A DNA stretch of 64,000 nucleotides, from positions 124,001 through 188,000 of the forward strand of contig JAIBAY010000003.1 of NCBI GenBank assembly GCA_019694975.1, in the 5' to 3' direction. This DNA is from Chitinophagales bacterium (lineage in GTDB: Bacteria; Bacteroidota; Bacteroidia; Chitinophagales; UBA10324). Made by a program: the position numbers and the translations under genes. Shown one piece after another: positions 7,803 through 16,798 of this stretch (position 1 is its first letter; each line of letters begins with the position of its first letter). The notes under the pieces were generated by a model. That model had not been told where the DNA came from. It worked only from the letters and a program-made list of their open reading frames with translations, and did not search any database.

Positions 7803-8981
7803 TCAGGTAGTATGGTGGAGACTTTCGTCGAGAAAAGGATGATGCTTTGGTACCAGGTTCGCTTTCGTCAGGTTGCTAAAGACAACAAAAATCAGCAGGC
7901 CCGCATAGAAGAGCGGCGGGGCAATCTCTGCCAATCCGAAACCGGCGTTATTGCCAACGGTGCCGGGCATCACGATCAGGTAAAAGTCGATGAAATGCCC
8001 AACAATAATGATACAGGCGGCAATGACCAGTATCTGCATTTTTCGTTTGGCATCGCGGCTCATCAATACCAGGAACGGAGCGACAAAATTCATGATAAAA
8101 ATCGTGTAGAACAAAATCATGTAATGATCGTAACGCTGACGGAAGTAAGCGGTTTCTTCCGGTATATTGGCATACCAGATCAGCATAAACTGGCAAAAGA
8201 TCAGGTAGGTCCAGAAGACACTGAAAGCAAACATGAGTTTTCCGAGGTCATGCAGGTGGCCTTCTTTTACCACTTCGAGATAACCTTTACGTTTTACGTA
8301 CACCACTACCAGTGTCATGACGGAGATGCCGGTAACCCAGAAACTGGCAAAAGTATACCAGCCAAACATGGTACTGTACCAATGAGGATCGAGCGACATC
8401 AGCCAATCCCAGGAAGTAACAGAGATATACACTGCAAAAAATATCAGGAAGATGGAAGCGACGGTAAGATTCTTTTTATAGTAGGTGATACCGCCATGAA
8501 TATCTTCGGCCAGTGAATTTTTGCGCATCAGGTAAGAGAGAGTTACGAGAATGCCAACAAAAAAAGCAAACCTGATAAAGAAGAAAGGCAGATTCAGGTA
8601 ACCGGTTTTTGCCTGTATCAACGGATCATTGGAAGCCACATCAGCATTCGACCATTCGTATAAATGGGTATGCCCGAATATCAGCACCAGCAGCAACAAG
8701 GAGGCAGTATAAGGCAGAAATCCGGCAATGGATTCCGGAATTCTCTTAAAAGCTGTAATGGAACCATTATACGCTACATAGGTAGCCGCCTGGAAAAATG
8801 CGCTGGCCATAGCTATGCCCTGAAAAAACACTGCATTCAGCAGCATATTCGCCCACCAGCGTTGCGTACCGGCTTCATCATTGTACATGAAATAAGCCGC
8901 CACAGTACCTGCCAGCCCAACGGCCATGAGAGCAAAACTGATCGTCTTCAGCCGCTGAGGGAAAATAAATTTTTCGTCCAT
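7803..8981 (-). CDS. actF: Alternative complex III, quinol-binding membrane subunit ActF
   Basis: A 392-residue polytopic protein with about ten helices, related to ActC and to the NrfD/PsrC membrane family. ActF is one of two large quinol-interacting membrane subunits of alternative complex III, which oxidises menaquinol and passes electrons to cytochrome c or directly to the oxidase. Recognisable segments are SLDPHWYSTMFGWYTFASFW and FCQFMLIWYANIPEETAYF. The C terminus is His-rich (KHHPFLDESLHHTT). It follows actE by 93 bases and precedes ctaC. Confidence comes from both sequence type and the fixed gene order. Confidence 0.92.
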   Translation of the reverse strand: MDEKFIFPQRLKTISFALMAVGLAGTVAAYFMYNDEAGTQRWWANMLLNAVFFQGIAMASAFFQAATYVAYNGSITAFKRIPESIAGFLPYTASLLLLVLIFGHTHLYEWSNADVASNDPLIQAKTGYLNLPFFFIRFAFFVGILVTLSYLMRKNSLAEDIHGGITYYKKNLTVASIFLIFFAVYISVTSWDWLMSLDPHWYSTMFGWYTFASFWVTGISVMTLVVVYVKRKGYLEVVKEGHLHDLGKLMFAFSVFWTYLIFCQFMLIWYANIPEETAYFRQRYDHYMILFYTIFIMNFVAPFLVLMSRDAKRKMQILVIAACIIIVGHFIDFYLIVMPGTVGNNAGFGLAEIAPPLFYAGLLIFVVFSNLTKANLVPKHHPFLDESLHHTT

Positions 8982-9074
8982 GTTTTCTTAAAGTTTTCGA
9001 TTCAGTTCTTTCGATACCATTAATCCTTAAAACTGTAATCTGTGATCGCAATCTTCAAACTTCCTGACTATTGA

Positions 9075-9728
9075 CTATTTCTTCACTGTATCCTGAACCG
9101 CTGATGCTGCAGCACCTTTGGCTGCAATACTATCCAGGTAATGCTTCTGCAAAGACTTCACATAATAAACCACTTTCCAAACCTGGTCGTGATCGAGTGA
9201 CTTGGAATAGGCGCCCATGAGGTTTTTTCCGTAATGCACGCTGTAATAAGCTTTTCCTTCAGGAAGGTTAATGAGATTATCAGCGAAGTAAGAAGGTGGT
9301 GCAGGGTAAGGATTTTTGATCTTTGCATTTACCACGATGGATCCGTTTGCATTTCCACCGAAACCGTGGCATACCGCGCAATTAATCCCGAACAGCCTTT
9401 TACCCTCTTCCAGGTCCTTATCTCCCAACCAGGAGGGAAAATGAAGGTATAGTCCAGCGGAATCATAACCGCTGACATTTGCACTGTAATGAAATGGCAT
9501 GTAAACACCTCTTGGAATAGTGTTAGGCACCGGCTGAATGGCATTCATACTATCCGGGAAAAACGGATTGGCAGTATATGTTTCATAAGCCAGCGAATGT
9601 GCCATATCAGGCATATATTCCCATCCGGGTTCGGTACGGGGATAATAGCAGGAAGAAGTCATCACGAGCGCCATGGTGATGATTATGGCCAAGATGCTTC
9701 CTGTTCTAAGATTCAATCTTTCCGTCAT
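9075..9728 (-). CDS. actE: Alternative complex III, monoheme cytochrome c lipoprotein ActE
   Basis: A 217-residue protein with an N-terminal signal and a lipobox-like MTSSC (Cys at about 27), so it is probably a lipid-anchored periplasmic protein. One CxxCH heme c site (CAVCHG) lies at about residues 117-122 and a distal Met (KNLMGAYS) supplies the sixth ligand. The fold is a class I cytochrome c. In alternative complex III ActE is the exit cytochrome. It sits between actD and actF as in all act operons I know of. Confidence 0.93.
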   Translation of the reverse strand: MTERLNLRTGSILAIIITMALVMTSSCYYPRTEPGWEYMPDMAHSLAYETYTANPFFPDSMNAIQPVPNTIPRGVYMPFHYSANVSGYDSAGLYLHFPSWLGDKDLEEGKRLFGINCAVCHGFGGNANGSIVVNAKIKNPYPAPPSYFADNLINLPEGKAYYSVHYGKNLMGAYSKSLDHDQVWKVVYYVKSLQKHYLDSIAAKGAAASAVQDTVKK

Positions 9729-9764
9729 GCTGCTACGTTAAATCGTTATCAGACTAATGAATGC

Positions 9765-10298
9765 TTAATAATGTTTTTCCATTTCGCGTTCTTTCACTTC
9801 CACCGCTCCTGATTCTCTTAATATTTTGCTTATCCGGTCCTTTTCTTCTTGTGTCGTCTGATCTGTGATTTTAAATACCATTCCAAAAAGGTGGCTGGTT
9901 GTTCTAGGATCAAGCGGTTCACGGAATCTTCCGGGATAGAGATGACACAGTGCAAGGAAAGCGACGGTCATCCCGATGGATGCAGACAATACCGTAAACT
10001 CAAACATGATGGGTATGAATGCGGGAAAGGAGAAATGTGGTTTTCCGCCAAAAACGATGGGCCAGTTTGCAGTAAAAACCCAGGTCATAAAGGAAAAGGC
10101 AATGGTAAGGCCGGTGAGGCCGATAAAAAACCCGCCAATATGCAATTTGGATTCACGCAAGCCGAGTTTTTCATCCAGCCCGTGTACTGCAAATGGTGTT
10201 ACCACATCATGAATGCGGATATTTTGCTCACGCACTTTATCCACTGCATTCAGCAGCACATCATCATCATCGTACAAACCTAAAAGATATCGTTTCAT
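9765..10298 (-). CDS. actD: Alternative complex III, membrane subunit ActD (DUF3341)
   Basis: A 177-residue DUF3341 protein. The N-terminal cytoplasmic domain starts with the typical LYDDDDVLLNAVDKVRE and HDVVTPFAVHGLDEKLGL, followed by two transmembrane helices (about 57-79 and 97-121) with the FGGKP loop between them, and a C-terminal soluble tail. ActD has no cofactor and is structural. It lies 21 bases after actC. Confidence 0.93.
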   Translation of the reverse strand: MKRYLLGLYDDDDVLLNAVDKVREQNIRIHDVVTPFAVHGLDEKLGLRESKLHIGGFFIGLTGLTIAFSFMTWVFTANWPIVFGGKPHFSFPAFIPIMFEFTVLSASIGMTVAFLALCHLYPGRFREPLDPRTTSHLFGMVFKITDQTTQEEKDRISKILRESGAVEVKEREMEKHY

Positions 10299-10319
10299 GC
10301 ATTCAAAATTTCAGTTTGA

Positions 10320-11744
10320 TTAAATGGTCTGCGGCACAATGTGAGGATCATGTCCATGAGCTTTCCCGTGCGCATGGGCGGCTTTCTTCTGTGCTTCGCC
10401 CGATGTTTTCATGATATGCCGTATTTCAGCCATGGCTATCACAGGCATTGTTTTGGCAAAAATGAGGAAGGCGGTGAAAAACAATCCAATGGATCCTACA
10501 TAAATGCTGATTTCCACCCATGTAGGTGAGTACATCGCCCAGGAAGACGGTACATAGTCGCGGTGCAGTGAAGTAACGATGATAACAAACCGCTCGAACC
10601 ACATACCGCAATTGATTACTATAGACATAAAGAAAGTAAACCAAACGCTACGGCGGAGCTTACGCACCCAAAACAGTTGTGGTGAGATTACGTTGCAAGT
10701 CATCATGCCCCAGTACGACCACCAGTAAGGGCCAAGTGCCCTGTTGGCAAAGGCATACTGCTCATAAGGATTCTGTGAATACCACGCTGTAAATAATTCT
10801 GTGAGATAAGCACATCCGACAATCGAACCTGTCAGTACAATGATCTTATTCATTGATTCGATGTGATCAAGTGTAATGTATTGCTCAAGGTTCAGCACTT
10901 TTCGCGTAAGAATCATCAGTGTTAATACCATAGCGAAGCCGGAGAAGATGGCGCCCGCAACAAAATAAGGCGGAAAGATGGTGGTATGCCATCCTGGTAT
11001 TACTGAAGTGGCAAAGTCAAAAGATACTATTGTATGTACGGAAAGCACGAGCGGTGTAGAGATACCTGCCAGTACGAGAGACAGCATCTCATGTCGTTGC
11101 CAGTGTTTGGCAGAACCTACCCAACCAAAACTCAGCAGGCCGTAAGCCCATTTTGCAATTTTACTTTTTGCACGGTCGCGGATGGTTGCGATATCAGGAA
11201 TCAGGCCTGTATACCAGAACATCAGCGATACCGTGAAGTACGTGGAAATTGCGAATACATCCCACATGAGCGGCGAGTTGAAGTTAGGCCATACCGGTCC
11301 ACGGCTGTTTGGATAAGGAAGATTAAAGAAGGCAAGCCATACACGGCCCATGTGAAACACAGGGAATAATGCGGCGCAGATTACGGCGAAGATAGTCATG
11401 GCTTCTGCCGCACGGTTTACACCGGTACGCCACTTCTGGCGAAAAAGTAATAGAATGGCAGAAATCAGTGTTCCGGCATGACCGATACCAATCCACCATA
11501 CAAAGTTGGTGATATCCCAACCCCAGCCGATAGTCCTGTTGAGCCCCCAGGTTCCGATTCCGAACCAGACTGTCCAGGCAATACAAAACAGGCCCCAGCT
11601 CATGACAGTGGCTGCGATGGTTGTAGCAATCCACCAGGAACGGGAAGGCTTCGCTTCCACAGAGCGGGAAATATCTTCAGTGATCTGAAGATATGTTTTG
11701 CTTCCCTGGATCAGCGGCGGCCTTAAGTACGATTCTGCGTGCAT
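10320..11744 (-). CDS. actC: Alternative complex III, quinol-binding subunit ActC (NrfD/PsrC family)
   Basis: A 474-residue polytopic protein of the NrfD/PsrC family with about ten helices. Typical segments include WWIGIGHAGTLISAILLL, HMGRVW and GWHTTIFPPYFVAGAIFSG. With ActF it forms the membrane quinol-oxidising part of alternative complex III, next to the iron-sulfur subunit ActB. The C-terminal tail is His-rich (seven His in the last 25 residues, such as AHAHGKAHGHDPH), a feature shared in weaker form by other proteins of this operon. It begins 131 bases after actB. Confidence 0.94.
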   Translation of the reverse strand: MHAESYLRPPLIQGSKTYLQITEDISRSVEAKPSRSWWIATTIAATVMSWGLFCIAWTVWFGIGTWGLNRTIGWGWDITNFVWWIGIGHAGTLISAILLLFRQKWRTGVNRAAEAMTIFAVICAALFPVFHMGRVWLAFFNLPYPNSRGPVWPNFNSPLMWDVFAISTYFTVSLMFWYTGLIPDIATIRDRAKSKIAKWAYGLLSFGWVGSAKHWQRHEMLSLVLAGISTPLVLSVHTIVSFDFATSVIPGWHTTIFPPYFVAGAIFSGFAMVLTLMILTRKVLNLEQYITLDHIESMNKIIVLTGSIVGCAYLTELFTAWYSQNPYEQYAFANRALGPYWWSYWGMMTCNVISPQLFWVRKLRRSVWFTFFMSIVINCGMWFERFVIIVTSLHRDYVPSSWAMYSPTWVEISIYVGSIGLFFTAFLIFAKTMPVIAMAEIRHIMKTSGEAQKKAAHAHGKAHGHDPHIVPQTI

Positions 11745-11875
11745 GAAATTTTTTTTTATCTCAACAAAAATTCTTCTTCCTAAACGCTATCACTATAAAA
11801 CTTTACTTATCAATTTCTAATGTGACACTTCTTGTCACGGAAAATCAATAAGCCTTTTCCGGTGATGTCACCACA

Positions 11876-14800
11876 TCATGAATGATCTGCCTTTTGCTTT
11901 TTCTCTCCACCCGGCACCATTTCATCGGTGTTCCGCACCTTCGTCATGTAAGCAATGGCAGGGCGGGTGTTCAATTCAGCAAGCGTGTAATAAGACCGTC
12001 CGTCTTCATGATTCCTGCGCACTTCACTTTTTTCATCATTCAGGTTTCCAAAAGAGATGGCATCAGCAGGGCAGGCTGTCTGGCAGGCAGACTTAACATC
12101 ACTCTCTATCAGCGGGCGACCTTCCTTCTTGGCATGTAATTTACCATCCTGTATGCGCTGAACACAGAAGGAGCATTTCTCCATCACGCCTCGTGCACGA
12201 ACGGTTACGTCGGGATTCAACACCATCCTCGTCATGGCATCCGTCATTCCCGGATCCTTAATTCCCAATGTTGGTATTTTCCATGGCTCGTTCCAGGGAA
12301 ACACATCGGCAGTGGTATAATCGAGCCAGTTAAACCGGCGCACTTTATAAGGGCAGTTATTGGCGCAGTATCTCGTACCGATGCAGCGGTTATAGGCCAT
12401 TTGATTCAGCCCTTCACTGCTATGATTGGTGGCGGAAACAGGGCAAACATTTTCACACGGAGCATTATCGCAATGCTGGCATAACATGGGTTGGAAAACA
12501 ACCTGCACATCCTGGTAATCCTGGATATGATCATATTCCTTCTCCTTGTCAATGGTGCCATGCTCGCCAGGGAAAGAATAGTACCGGTCGATCCGTATCC
12601 ACGACATTTCGTGAACGCGCATGACCTCCGTTTTACCCACCACAGGGACATTATTTTCTGCCTGGCATGAAACGGCACATGCACCGCAACCGATGCAGGA
12701 ATTCAGATCAATTGACATTCCCCATTTTGGACCCGGGAATTTCTGTTCCGGATAAAGTGTCTCTGCCCACAAATGTTTCAGCTCTTCCTTTTCGTCTTTA
12801 TTTTCTTCAGGATGTTTTTTGTATTCCGATAAAACTGTTTCCCTGATCGCATCACGCCCTTCAAAACTGAAGTGCGTCTGCGTCATGGCAATTTCGTACT
12901 TCCTGTTCAGTTTGGTAACCGTGATACCAGCAATATTGTAAATGCTGGTTTCGCCATTCGTGGAAACAAAAGGATATGCATTTTGCCCTACGCCATTGCC
13001 CGCGCGTCCGGCTTTAGTCCGTCCATAACCGAGGGCAAGGGATACAGCGGTATCTGTTTGGCCGGGCTGAATATAAACAGGCACTTCAATGGACACATTC
13101 CCTGCTGTAACTTTCACCATATCGGAATGATGTGAAACCACATCCATTACCAGGCCATTGTCTTTTGCAAATTTTGGTGAAACACAGAGATAATTGTCCC
13201 ACACCACCTTTGATACAGGATCGGGTAACTCCTGCAGCCATGGCAGGTTTGCATAGCGGCCGTTGCCCATTCCGACTTTTTCATACAGGGAAAGTTCCAG
13301 TCCGTTCGCCTTTGATGCTATCGCCATGATCGCTCCTGCAGCGGAAGCTACGTCAACAATATTTCCTGAAACAGTATTGCCTCCCGTGTTAATTTCAAAA
13401 GCACCTTCCTTCACACACATATCCCAGAATGTCTGCGCATCGCCATAAGTTGTTTGCGCAGGATATACATTCCTGATCCAGTTATTCTTGATATAAGCGT
13501 AGTAATCTTCCATATTACCCATCCAACGCAACAGGCTATCCTGTGCCTGCCGTGTGTCAAATAACGGCCAGATGACAGGCTGGCACATGGTAAACAAACC
13601 CGCTCTTGGTGATGCGTCATTCCAGCTTTCGAGGTAATGATGATCCGGGCAGTGATAACGGCAGAGTGCAGTGGTTTCGTCCGCCCTGTCGTTCAGTGAT
13701 ATGGAAGTTTCCACCTTTTGTAATGCATCGGCGAAACCTTTGGCATTCATGTGATCGTATGCCGGATTAGCGCCATACAATATCAGTGTGTTAACCGTCC
13801 CGTTATTCATTTCATCCAACAGGCTCATCATGTCTTTATCACCCGATTGATGTGTGTTGGAATACTGATTGAGATTAATGGTGCTGCCGTAACTGCCCAG
13901 CATCATATTGATTGCATTTACAACCGCCTGTACATTGGCGTCGTTGGAACCGGCTACCACTAATGCTTTGCCTTTATTTGCGGCCAGATCGGCAGCGGCG
14001 GCAGTAATTACTTTTTCCGCTTTGCCGGTCAGGGCGCCGCCGGGCATCGTTGCTGCACCCATAGCAGCAGCCAGTTTGTTGTATAATGCGATTACGGCAA
14101 CAGCTTCTTCCGAAGGTTTCACCACTGCACGCTTATCGGCATTGGATCCGGTAAGCGACAGGCGTGATTCAACCTGGTAATGACGGCTCATCTCCGTCTT
14201 TTCCGGCGACACTTTCCGGTTGCGGACATACTGCCTTGTGTACTCAACCGGAGAAATCCAGGTGCCCAGGAAATCAGCGCCAATGGATACAATAACATTT
14301 GCATTTTCAAAGTGATAGCCGGGTACAACCCGCTTTCCGAAACTTTTTTCATTGGCAATAGCAATACCGGCATAGGAAACCGGATCATACACCACATGCT
14401 TTGTGGTGGGAAATGCAGTGATAAAATCTGCAATCACCTGCTTTGTTGAAGGACTCAGTAGTGTTGGTGTCAGAATCCTGATGTTGCCACCTTTGCTTTT
14501 GGCATCCATCAGCCGGGTACGGATCTCTCCATCTGCCACTTCCCACGTGGCTTTCTTGCCGGTTACCGTTGGCTGCTGAGGACGTGTGATATCATACAGT
14601 GAAAGGATGGAAGCCTGTGCCCTGGCACTCGTTCCTCCGAACAGGAAGCGATTGGGAGAATTTTCAGCAATGTGTGCGCTGTGCAGTGGTTCTATCTTGA
14701 TCGGACGGCCATCACGGGTTTTTACCAGCACAGGGCAGTAATCATTACCATCGAAAAAGGTGGATGCATAATAGTTAGCCACACCGGGAACAATTTCTTC

Positions 14801-15046
14801 CGGCTTAATAACATAAGGAATCGCCTTATTTACAGGAATCCGGCAGCTGGCAGCCAACGTAGCAGCAGAGACACTGAAACCAAGCATCTTCAGAAAGTCG
14901 CGCCTGCTGGCCGGCTTATTGACAATAGATGAATCAAAGATTTCCTCTACAGGCAATTCTTCAGCAAATTCTTTATCGCGCTCCTTCAGAAACGCAGGAT
15001 CTTCATGCAGCTCCTCAAGTCCTTTCCAGTAGTTTTTTTGTTCCAT
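11876..15046 (-). CDS. actB: Alternative complex III, iron-sulfur subunit ActB
   Basis: A large peripheral subunit, about 1056 residues, fusing a molybdopterin-oxidoreductase-like domain to a ferredoxin domain. A twin-arginine segment (SRRDFLKMLGFS) near residue 47 and a lipobox-like LAASC after it give the TAT-variant N terminus of the family. The C-terminal part carries Cys motifs for four clusters: CIGCGACAVSC, CQHCDNAPCENVC, CIGTRYCANNCPYK and CSFCVQR with CQTACPA. Family members bind no molybdenum. I chose the ATG at 15046 because homologues begin MxxxKYWKGLEEL; an in-frame TTG at 15067, directly after the actA stop, would add seven residues. Confidence 0.93.
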   Translation of the reverse strand: MEQKNYWKGLEELHEDPAFLKERDKEFAEELPVEEIFDSSIVNKPASRRDFLKMLGFSVSAATLAASCRIPVNKAIPYVIKPEEIVPGVANYYASTFFDGNDYCPVLVKTRDGRPIKIEPLHSAHIAENSPNRFLFGGTSARAQASILSLYDITRPQQPTVTGKKATWEVADGEIRTRLMDAKSKGGNIRILTPTLLSPSTKQVIADFITAFPTTKHVVYDPVSYAGIAIANEKSFGKRVVPGYHFENANVIVSIGADFLGTWISPVEYTRQYVRNRKVSPEKTEMSRHYQVESRLSLTGSNADKRAVVKPSEEAVAVIALYNKLAAAMGAATMPGGALTGKAEKVITAAAADLAANKGKALVVAGSNDANVQAVVNAINMMLGSYGSTINLNQYSNTHQSGDKDMMSLLDEMNNGTVNTLILYGANPAYDHMNAKGFADALQKVETSISLNDRADETTALCRYHCPDHHYLESWNDASPRAGLFTMCQPVIWPLFDTRQAQDSLLRWMGNMEDYYAYIKNNWIRNVYPAQTTYGDAQTFWDMCVKEGAFEINTGGNTVSGNIVDVASAAGAIMAIASKANGLELSLYEKVGMGNGRYANLPWLQELPDPVSKVVWDNYLCVSPKFAKDNGLVMDVVSHHSDMVKVTAGNVSIEVPVYIQPGQTDTAVSLALGYGRTKAGRAGNGVGQNAYPFVSTNGETSIYNIAGITVTKLNRKYEIAMTQTHFSFEGRDAIRETVLSEYKKHPEENKDEKEELKHLWAETLYPEQKFPGPKWGMSIDLNSCIGCGACAVSCQAENNVPVVGKTEVMRVHEMSWIRIDRYYSFPGEHGTIDKEKEYDHIQDYQDVQVVFQPMLCQHCDNAPCENVCPVSATNHSSEGLNQMAYNRCIGTRYCANNCPYKVRRFNWLDYTTADVFPWNEPWKIPTLGIKDPGMTDAMTRMVLNPDVTVRARGVMEKCSFCVQRIQDGKLHAKKEGRPLIESDVKSACQTACPADAISFGNLNDEKSEVRRNHEDGRSYYTLAELNTRPAIAYMTKVRNTDEMVPGGEKKQKADHS

Positions 15047-15067
15047 GCGGAATTTATTTTCGCTCAA

Positions 15068-16300
15068 TCAATAGTGACATTTCTGACATTCGGCACCACC
15101 CATCATCTCTTCCGTAACTTTATCAATCTTTCCATTCTTGAATTCTTCGTGAAGCGTGGTGTACATGCTGTAATAATCATTGGAACCAAACTGAACATTG
15201 GTCTGGCGATGGCAATTGATGCACCAACCCATCGACAAACTGGTGAACTGGTACATCACCGGCATTGTCTCAACGGGGCCATGGCAGGTCTGGCAGGCGA
15301 TTTTGCCGACGGCTACGTGTTGGGAGTGGTTAAAATAAACATGATCAGGAAGGTTATGAATTTTTGTCCACTCAACAGGTTTATTATTGTCAAAAGCAGC
15401 ATAAATTTTCTGGATCTCCTTTGTACCCGCTTCTGTCTCTCCCTGCTGAACGGCCTTATGACAATTCATACAGGTGCTCACGGGAGGAATTCCTGCCACT
15501 TTGCCTTTTTCGGCACTTGAATGACAATAGAGGCAATTGATCTGGTTGATGCCTGCATGCAATTCATGAGAAAATGCAATAGGCTGAACGGGCTGATAAT
15601 TTTTTGATCGTCCAAGCCGGATAGCGCTGTCTGTTATGGTGAAACCCAACAGGAAGACACCGGCAATTACATAAAAGGCAACGGCACGTTTTGACCTTAA
15701 CCGGCTGAGAAAGGAACGTTCTTCCGGCAACGGCTCTCCCATCTTATCGTACGCCAACCGCTTCAATACGGTATTGGTGCGCATCAGCAGGAAAGTGATC
15801 ACCAATAAGACACCGACCACCGTGTACAGCCAGAAAGAAGGCTGTTCAGCCGGTGCACCTGTAGCAGTTGCCGGCGCTGAAGTACCGGGTTGTGTGGCAG
15901 GTGCCTCGCTCTGCACTTTAATATATTCGATAATTGATTTGATGTCGTCATCCTTAAAACTGAGAAAGGCGGGCATCTCATTTTTGTTGTATTCTGCATA
16001 GATGGCCAAGGCATCCTTATCACCCGAAGCGCGGAGCGCAGCATTATTGTGAATCCACTTAACCAGCCATTCTTCAGAGCGGCGCTTATGCACATCCTTC
16101 AGTGCAGGACCAACAAGTTTATTATTAAGCTGATGGCAGGAGGTACAATACTGTTTGAAAAGTTTCTGACCGTTATCAGCGGTAACTTCAGCAAAGGATG
16201 CTGTAACAGAAACAAAATGCAACAATAAAACCGATACTATGAACCTGTAAACCCTTGAAATAAAAACACTCCGGACACACGTGTATGACATTGACCTCAT
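15068..16300 (-). CDS. actA: Alternative complex III, multiheme cytochrome c ActA with fused cytochrome c domain
   Basis: About 410 residues. After a signal peptide (to ASFA, about residue 37) comes a class I cytochrome c domain with CTSCHQ, then an Ala/Pro/Thr linker, two hydrophobic helices around 155-175 and 207-227, and a C-terminal pentaheme domain with CLYCH, CMNCH, CQTCH, CINCH and CQKCH, the last one two residues from the end. The total is six heme c sites, one more than the classical five-heme ActA, because of the fused N-terminal module. It is the first gene of the operon. The ATG at 16300 was chosen; a GTG at 16306 and an ATG at 16291 are alternatives. Confidence 0.92.
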   Translation of the reverse strand: MRSMSYTCVRSVFISRVYRFIVSVLLLHFVSVTASFAEVTADNGQKLFKQYCTSCHQLNNKLVGPALKDVHKRRSEEWLVKWIHNNAALRASGDKDALAIYAEYNKNEMPAFLSFKDDDIKSIIEYIKVQSEAPATQPGTSAPATATGAPAEQPSFWLYTVVGVLLVITFLLMRTNTVLKRLAYDKMGEPLPEERSFLSRLRSKRAVAFYVIAGVFLLGFTITDSAIRLGRSKNYQPVQPIAFSHELHAGINQINCLYCHSSAEKGKVAGIPPVSTCMNCHKAVQQGETEAGTKEIQKIYAAFDNNKPVEWTKIHNLPDHVYFNHSQHVAVGKIACQTCHGPVETMPVMYQFTSLSMGWCINCHRQTNVQFGSNDYYSMYTTLHEEFKNGKIDKVTEEMMGGAECQKCHY

Positions 16301-16323
16301 AAGCACCTGATTTTTTGCGTGGG

Positions 16324-16331
16324 CAAATTTA
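16324..16331 (-). promoter_or_regulatory. -7 promoter box TAAATTTG for the act-cta operon
   Basis: Exact TAnnTTTG on the minus strand, 24 bases ahead of the actA ATG. It predicts transcription from about 16318 and a leader near 18 bases. No other exact box was seen between the operon's genes, so this may drive all twelve genes down to the terminator at 2144-2167. Confidence 0.5.
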
Positions 16332-16798
16332 TACTACGAAGCCTTATGTAGGTAATTATTTGACAAAAAAATGACCCTTAGCATCCTTCCACATCTGATA
16401 TTCTTCCACCTGTTAAATTTTTTGCTTTTTCTAATTCTTTTTCAATCATACAAACTGGTTCTGCACATTCACCTTCTAATATCGAATTGCCTGTTGACTG
16501 TGATCATCAGGATGCATATTTTCCAGCAAGTAATCAGGCATGGATTGCTACTTGCCAGTTCATTTACACATCGCCGTCAACAGGCAGCACTTGCATGCTT
16601 AATCAATGTTTCATTACGCAACCCCTTTAGGAAAATAACTTCACTGCTGCAGCTGAATTGCAGCAACAATCCACCACAATCCGCAAAGCGGACCTTAATG
16701 CCATCAAGGCTTTCCATATTGAAAAATTAGCATGTTCTTTGACTTGCGGATGCAAAATCCAAACAGTTAAAATGGATATACAACAGTTGAATCATAAA
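16332..16798. other. Intergenic region without recognisable gene
   Basis: About 470 bases between the respiratory promoter and the lipoprotein gene at 16799. A 119-codon open frame at 16371-16730 (+) is Leu/Ile/His-rich with no family resemblance and probably is not translated. No RNA or clear promoter for the downstream gene was recognised. Confidence 0.5.

Noticed and set aside
7812..8516. 234-codon frame antisense to actF
   Set aside because: actF is supported by sequence type and fixed operon order; the antisense frame has no recognisable domain.
11876..15046. Reading actB as a molybdenum-dependent formate dehydrogenase or similar
   Set aside because: Gene order, the fused four-cluster ferredoxin domain and the TAT-variant start fit ActB, which binds no molybdopterin.
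16371..16730. 119-codon frame upstream of the lipoprotein gene
   Set aside because: Low-complexity Leu/Ile/His composition, no family signature, and it overlaps the region between a divergent promoter and the next gene.
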